Assembly: GCA_903876735.1 (NCBI GenBank) | Contig: CAIRAW010000059.1 | Coordinates: 1-64,000 of the forward strand | Reading direction: 5' to 3' | Length of the DNA: 64,000 nucleotides | From: an uncultured beta proteobacterium | GTDB lineage: Bacteria; Pseudomonadota; Gammaproteobacteria; Burkholderiales; Burkholderiaceae_C | Shown here: positions 60,159 to 64,000 of the stretch, piece after piece | Layout of the letters: each line of letters begins with the position of its first letter | How positions within the stretch are numbered: the first letter of the stretch is position 1 | Program-made: the position numbers and the translations under genes | Notes under the pieces: model-generated | What the model was told of the DNA's origin: nothing | What the model saw: only the letters and a program-made list of their open reading frames with translations | Database searches by the model: none

Positions 60159-60164
60159 TATTAT
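60159..60164 (+). promoter_or_regulatory. Candidate -10 hexamer of the SPFH operon
   Basis: TATTAT differs from the consensus at one position and lies 32 bases before the SPFH start codon. No matching -35 hexamer is obvious at 16-18 bases. A short GGCGC/GCGCC hairpin just after the rsmE stop (60104-60116) suggests the SPFH operon has its own promoter here. Confidence 0.4.
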
Positions 60165-60195
60165 CCGGTTTCCTTCTCACCAACAGGAGTTGCAA

Positions 60196-61221
60196 ATGGG
60201 ACTGATGGACTTTGTCAAGAAACAGTTTATCGACATCATCGCCTGGACCGAAGATTCCGACGGCACACTGGCTTGGCGTTTTCCGATGGCTGACATGGAA
60301 ATCCAGAACGGGGCCTCACTCACGGTGCGCGAGTCGCAAGTGGCGCTGTTTGTGAATGAAGGCAAGGTGGCCGATGTGTTTGGCCCTGGCACCCACCGGC
60401 TGACGACGCAGACGCTGCCGGTGCTGACCTACCTGAAGAACTGGGACAAGCTGTTCGAGTCACCCTTCAAGAGCGACGTCTACTTCTTCAGCACGCGCCA
60501 GCAGATCGACCAGAAGTGGGGTACGCCGCAGCCCATCACCATCCGGGACAAGGACTTTGGCGCCGTGCGCCTGCGCGCCTTTGGCAACTTCAGCTTTCGC
60601 GTCGCCGATGCGAAACTGTTCTACACCGAGATTTCCGGCACGCGCGAACGCTACGGCGTCAACGATCTGGACGGCCAGTTGCGCGGCCTGGTGCTGCAGA
60701 ACATCAGCAACGCCATCGCCAGCAGCGGCATCCCGTTTCTCGATCTGGCCGCCAACCAGCTGGTGTTTGCACAAGCGCTCACCACCCAGCTAGCACCGGA
60801 ATTTACCAAGCTCGGGCTGCAACTTGACACGATGACGGTGCAAAACCTCTCACTGCCGGAAGACTTGCAGAAGGTGCTGGACCAGAAAATCGGCATGGGC
60901 ATGGTTGGCAACGACATGGCCAAATTCATGCAGTACCAGACTGCGCAGGCCATCCCGAAATTCGCCGAGAGTGCGGGCAGCGGCGGCGGCATTGCCGGCG
61001 ACGCCATGGGACTCGGCGCAGGCGTCGCGCTCGGACAGGTGCTGGCGCAAAACCTGGCAGGCGGTTTGCAGGGAGCCGCCAGCAACGGATCTGCCGCTGG
61101 CGTCAAAGCGGAAGATGTCATGGCCACGCTGGAAAAACTCGGGGAACTCAAGACCAAGGGCATCCTGACGCAGGATGAGTTTGACGCAAAGAAGGCCGAG
61201 TTGCTGAAAAAATTGGTCTGA
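60196..61221 (+). CDS. SPFH (band 7)-domain protein with C-terminal SHOCT segment
   Basis: Encodes 341 residues from the ATG at 60196, with CAGGAG seven bases upstream. The SPFH domain spans about residues 20-240, with signatures ESQVALFVNEGKVADVFGPG and KDFGAVRLRAFGNFSFRVAD. It resembles the YdjI/virion-core-like SPFH proteins rather than flotillin or HflK, because it lacks a long transmembrane anchor. A Gly/Ala-rich linker leads to a short SHOCT helix pair (LGELKTKGILTQDEFDAKKA). It heads the operon with the DUF4178 gene, 51 bases away. Confidence 0.86.
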   Translation: MGLMDFVKKQFIDIIAWTEDSDGTLAWRFPMADMEIQNGASLTVRESQVALFVNEGKVADVFGPGTHRLTTQTLPVLTYLKNWDKLFESPFKSDVYFFSTRQQIDQKWGTPQPITIRDKDFGAVRLRAFGNFSFRVADAKLFYTEISGTRERYGVNDLDGQLRGLVLQNISNAIASSGIPFLDLAANQLVFAQALTTQLAPEFTKLGLQLDTMTVQNLSLPEDLQKVLDQKIGMGMVGNDMAKFMQYQTAQAIPKFAESAGSGGGIAGDAMGLGAGVALGQVLAQNLAGGLQGAASNGSAAGVKAEDVMATLEKLGELKTKGILTQDEFDAKKAELLKKLV

Positions 61222-61272
61222 GGCCCTGATCCGGAACACAGGGTCAAGTCGACCATGACAAACCCTTAGCCG

Positions 61273-62802
61273 ATGGCTGAACCCGCACCACAACGCGCCT
61301 ACCGCGCCGCCTGCCCGGGCTGCGGTGCGCCGGTCGAGTTTCGCAGCGCCCAATCGACACACGCGGTCTGCGCCTACTGCCAGAGCACCGTGGCGCGCAT
61401 GGGTGAAACGCTGTCACGCGTGGGAAAAATGGCCGAACTGTTTGATGACCACAGCCCGCTGCAGTTGCAGGCCTCAGGCACCTGGAGGGGCAAGGGCTTC
61501 ACGCTGGTCGGTCGCCTGCAATACCGATACGCCGAAGGCAGCTGGACCGAGTGGCATGCGGTGCTGGAGGACGGATCGAGCGCTTTTCTCAGCGAAGACA
61601 ACGGCGCTTACGTTTTCTCCACCGCCGTCGAGATCGGGCGCGAACTGCCAGAGGCTGAACGGTTTCGGGTCGGCTCCACCACCGCCATACAGGGCAAATC
61701 GTACAGCGTCGCCTCCAACAACCAGGTGGCCTTGCTCTCGGCTCAGGGCGAACTGCCGCGACTGCCGGTGCAGGGCCAGTGGTTTGCCATGGTGGAACTG
61801 CGCAGCCAGGACGCGGGCAACGCCGGCCATGCTGCGGCTGAAGTGCTCAGCATCGACTACGGCTGCAAGCCCGCCACCGCATCCAGCGGGCGCTCCGTCC
61901 TGCTTGACGAACTCAAGCTCACCGGGCTGCGCGATGAATCGGTCAAGAACGAGAACGCGCGCCAATTCAGTTGCCCGAACTGCGGCGCCCAGTTAACGCC
62001 CCTGCTGGCCAGCAGCAAAACCATGAGCTGCAACGCGTGCCACAGCGTCATTGATCTGTCGCAGGGCATCGGCGCTGAACTGAAACACGCCTTGCAGGAC
62101 GAACCGGTCATGCCGCTGATCCCGCTGGGCAGCCAGGGCGCCATGCAGGGCGTGCTGTGGCAGGTGGTCGGCTTTCAGCACCGCATGGGCAGCGAACCGA
62201 ACGACCCTGATGAACAATTCGGCTGGGAGGAGTACCTGCTGTACAACGCCAGGCGCGGTTTCATTTTCCTGGTCGATTCGACCGAGGGCTGGAGCGTGGT
62301 GCAACCCTGCACCGGCGCACCGACCCTGAGCGCCGACCAGCAGAGTGCAAGCTACCGTGGCAACCGCTACCAGCTCAAGGAAAGCTACAACGCCGAGACC
62401 AGCTACGTGGCCGGCGAGTTCTACTGGCAGGTCAGCCGCGGACAAAAGACCTGGAACCGCGATTTCGTCAATGGCAAGAACCTGCTGTCAATGGAACAGT
62501 CGGCACAGGAAATCACCTGGTCATCGGGCAGCCAGATCGACAGCGATCTGATTGCCAGAACGTTCAAGCTCGAAGAGAAAAAGGACCTGCTCAAACGCAG
62601 CGACGTTGGCCCCTTCAGTGCCGCCAAAAGCATCAGCGTGGGCGCCATGATCGTTCTGGTCCTGCTCCTGCTGCTGGTCCTGATTCTGCTCGGCCGCTGT
62701 TCCAGTTGCGACCCGGCAACCCAGAATTGCACCAGCGGCGCGGGCACACGCACTTCAGGCGGCTCGTACGGCGGCTATTCGAGCGGGGGTGGCCACAAAT
62801 GA
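61273..62802 (+). CDS. DUF4178-domain protein with two zinc ribbons and a C-terminal membrane segment
   Basis: Encodes 509 residues. A first zinc ribbon (CPGCGAPVEFR, AVCAYCQS) opens the protein, and a second (CPNCGAQLTPLL, CNACHSVIDL) lies near residue 235. DUF4178-type repeats (LQASGTWRGKGFTLVGRLQY, WTEWHAVLEDG) precede and follow the second ribbon. Near the C-terminus is one hydrophobic helix (about residues 457-475) followed by Cys residues and a Gly/Ser-rich tail. DUF4178 genes often accompany SPFH, DUF350 and polyamine-synthase-like genes. Molecular role unknown. Confidence 0.85.
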   Translation: MAEPAPQRAYRAACPGCGAPVEFRSAQSTHAVCAYCQSTVARMGETLSRVGKMAELFDDHSPLQLQASGTWRGKGFTLVGRLQYRYAEGSWTEWHAVLEDGSSAFLSEDNGAYVFSTAVEIGRELPEAERFRVGSTTAIQGKSYSVASNNQVALLSAQGELPRLPVQGQWFAMVELRSQDAGNAGHAAAEVLSIDYGCKPATASSGRSVLLDELKLTGLRDESVKNENARQFSCPNCGAQLTPLLASSKTMSCNACHSVIDLSQGIGAELKHALQDEPVMPLIPLGSQGAMQGVLWQVVGFQHRMGSEPNDPDEQFGWEEYLLYNARRGFIFLVDSTEGWSVVQPCTGAPTLSADQQSASYRGNRYQLKESYNAETSYVAGEFYWQVSRGQKTWNRDFVNGKNLLSMEQSAQEITWSSGSQIDSDLIARTFKLEEKKDLLKRSDVGPFSAAKSISVGAMIVLVLLLLLVLILLGRCSSCDPATQNCTSGAGTRTSGGSYGGYSSGGGHK

Positions 62803-62827
62803 CACACTATTTTTGAAGGGGATTAGC

Positions 62828-63046
62828 ATGGGTATGGAATGGATCAAGCCTGGGGTTCTGTTGAGTTCCCTGGTGTTCGCGCTGATGGGGGTCCTCATCT
62901 TCTGGCTTTGTTTTCTGCTCATCGACAAGCTCACGCCCTACAACCTGTGGGAAGAGATCGTCGAGAAACAAAACCGGGCGCTGGCGCTGGTGGTGGCCGC
63001 CATGTCGCTGGGCATCTGCATCATCGTCGCGTCCGCCATCCACTGA
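62828..63046 (+). CDS. DUF350-family small membrane protein
   Basis: Encodes 72 residues from the ATG at 62828, with AAGGGG upstream; an in-frame earlier codon at 62789 overlaps the previous gene and was rejected. Two hydrophobic helices are visible (LLSSLVFALMGVLIFWLCFL and ALALVVAAMSLGICIIVASAI) around the motif KLTPYNLWEEIVEKQNRA, which matches DUF350 (YjfL). The family is uncharacterised. Its stop overlaps the following start (TGATG), so it is translationally coupled to the spermidine-synthase-like gene. Confidence 0.85.
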   Translation: MGMEWIKPGVLLSSLVFALMGVLIFWLCFLLIDKLTPYNLWEEIVEKQNRALALVVAAMSLGICIIVASAIH

Positions 63047-64000
63047 TGCGCAGTCCCGCAACGGGTCCACGCCCGGTTGAGGTTGCCCTGCTGGCCTCGG
63101 TCTTCATCGTCTCGGCCTGCGGACTGGTTTATGAACTCGCCGCCGGCGCCCTGGCGTCCTACCTGCTGGGCGACTCGGTCCTGCAGTTCTCCACCGTCAT
63201 CGGCAGCTACCTGTTTGCGATGGGCGTCGGCTCCTACCTGTCGCGCCACTTTGAGCGCCAGTTGCCAGCCCATTTCCTGCGCATCGAACTGATGGTGGCC
63301 CTGGTCGGAGGCGCCTTGCCGGCCCTATTGTTCGTCGCACACGCCTGGCTGCCAGCGTCTTTTCGCTTCGTTTTGTACGCGCTGGTGTTATTGGTGGGAA
63401 CCCTGGTCGGGCTTGAAATTCCGCTGGTCATGCGCATCCTCAAACGCAACGTAGCGCTCAAAGACCTGGTATCCCAGGTGCTGACGTTTGACTACCTTGG
63501 CGCACTGGCCGTGTCGCTGGCTTTTCCGCTGCTGCTGGTGCCCCAGCTCGGCCTGATCCGCACCGGCTTGCTGTTCGGGCTGATGAATGCGCTCGTGGCG
63601 CTCTGGGCGCTGTGGCTGTTTCGCCATGAGTTGCGCCGCTGGCGCGCCCACGCCCTGGCTTGCGGACTGACCCTGCTCGCGCTCAGCGGCGGCATGGTCA
63701 GCGCCGAGCACATCACCAGCTGGGCTGAAGACCGTATGTACCAGGACCCGGTGCTGTTTGCCATCACCTCGCCCTACCAGCGCATTGTGGTCAGCCATGC
63801 CAGCGGTGAAGGCCGCGCCGGCTACCGCCTGTTCCTCAACGGCAATCTGCAGTTCGCCCAGCGCGACGAGTACCGCTACCATGAAGCGCTGGTGCACCCG
63901 GCCATGGCGGCGCACGGCGCAGCGAAACGGGTGGCGGTACTGGGCGGCGGCGACGGCATGGCAGTACGCGAAATCCTCAAATACCCGGGGGTGGAAAGCG
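63046..64000 (+). CDS. Membrane-embedded spermidine synthase-like protein, C-terminus cut by window edge
   Basis: 318 residues are visible, with no stop before the window ends. The start ATG overlaps the DUF350 stop. The first about 215 residues contain seven or so hydrophobic helices (VALLASVFIVSACGLVYELA, STVIGSYLFAMGVGSYLSRH, FVLYALVLLVGTLVGLEIPL). The visible soluble part begins the SpeE fold, with YQRIVVSH, LFLNGNLQFAQRDEYRYHE and the nucleotide motif VAVLGGGDG. It would transfer an aminopropyl or similar group; substrate unknown. Continuation to the right is needed for full length. Confidence 0.88.
   Translation, partial: MRSPATGPRPVEVALLASVFIVSACGLVYELAAGALASYLLGDSVLQFSTVIGSYLFAMGVGSYLSRHFERQLPAHFLRIELMVALVGGALPALLFVAHAWLPASFRFVLYALVLLVGTLVGLEIPLVMRILKRNVALKDLVSQVLTFDYLGALAVSLAFPLLLVPQLGLIRTGLLFGLMNALVALWALWLFRHELRRWRAHALACGLTLLALSGGMVSAEHITSWAEDRMYQDPVLFAITSPYQRIVVSHASGEGRAGYRLFLNGNLQFAQRDEYRYHEALVHPAMAAHGAAKRVAVLGGGDGMAVREILKYPGVES

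Overview
The window is chromosomal DNA of a GC-rich betaproteobacterium, most likely a Burkholderiales member of the Comamonadaceae (Rhodoferax/Polaromonas-like). The assignment is by inference from gene content and order: atpI-B-E-F-H-A-G beside a class IV aminotransferase/DUF493/lipB/lipA block, an lptD-surA-rsmA block divergent from an amgK-like kinase, many LysR regulators, and beta-alanine and glutarate catabolic genes. Coding density is very high, no gap exceeds about 280 bases, and I see no tRNA, rRNA, CRISPR array, insertion sequence or prophage.

Layout. 1-4.5 kb (minus): F1Fo ATP synthase operon atpIBEFHA with the start of atpG. 4.6-9.9 kb (plus): aminotransferase, DUF493, lipB (carrying a palindromic REP-like insertion in frame), lipA, two transport/amino-acid genes and a small membrane protein. 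9.9-13 kb (minus): a DASS anion transporter, hydroxypyruvate isomerase and an unknown membrane protein. 13-16.3 kb: two LysR regulators, a phosphoesterase and a universal stress protein. 16.5-25.8 kb (plus): six signalling genes in tandem (HTH-receiver, lone receiver, two paralogous PAS kinases, a large hybrid kinase with HPt, and a receiver-HD-GYP c-di-GMP phosphodiesterase). 25.9-36.2 kb: an AmmB-AmmA fusion with its radical SAM partner, a phosphoribosyltransferase, BON and CBS proteins, then a translationally coupled operon of an acyl-CoA synthetase, E1 alpha, E1 beta and E2 of a 2-oxo acid dehydrogenase, an acyl carrier protein and an unknown membrane protein. 36.2-41.7 kb: beta-alanine/methylmalonate-semialdehyde catabolism with LysR genes. 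42-46 kb: alanine dehydrogenase, flavin reductase, acid phosphatase and an exporter. 46-49.8 kb: glutaryl-CoA dehydrogenase, class III CoA-transferase and LysR. 49.9-53.3 kb: malic enzyme, then a secreted guanyl-specific RNase with its barstar inhibitor. 53.5-60.1 kb: rsmA, surA, lptD, amgK-like kinase and rsmE. 60.2-64 kb: an SPFH/DUF4178/DUF350/spermidine-synthase-like operon that runs off the end.

How it fits together. Several intergenic regions carry FNR/ANR-type boxes: one perfect site between atpI and the aminotransferase, and degenerate ones before usp, ammBA and the BON gene. Two of these degenerate sites lie about 31 bp upstream of a -10-like hexamer, as in class II FNR promoters. 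This suggests, without proving, that the energy and stress genes respond to oxygen. The most promising uncharacterised units are the SPFH-DUF4178-DUF350-aminopropyltransferase operon at the right end, the E3-less dehydrogenase operon that includes an ACP, and the six-gene phosphorelay with a c-di-GMP output.
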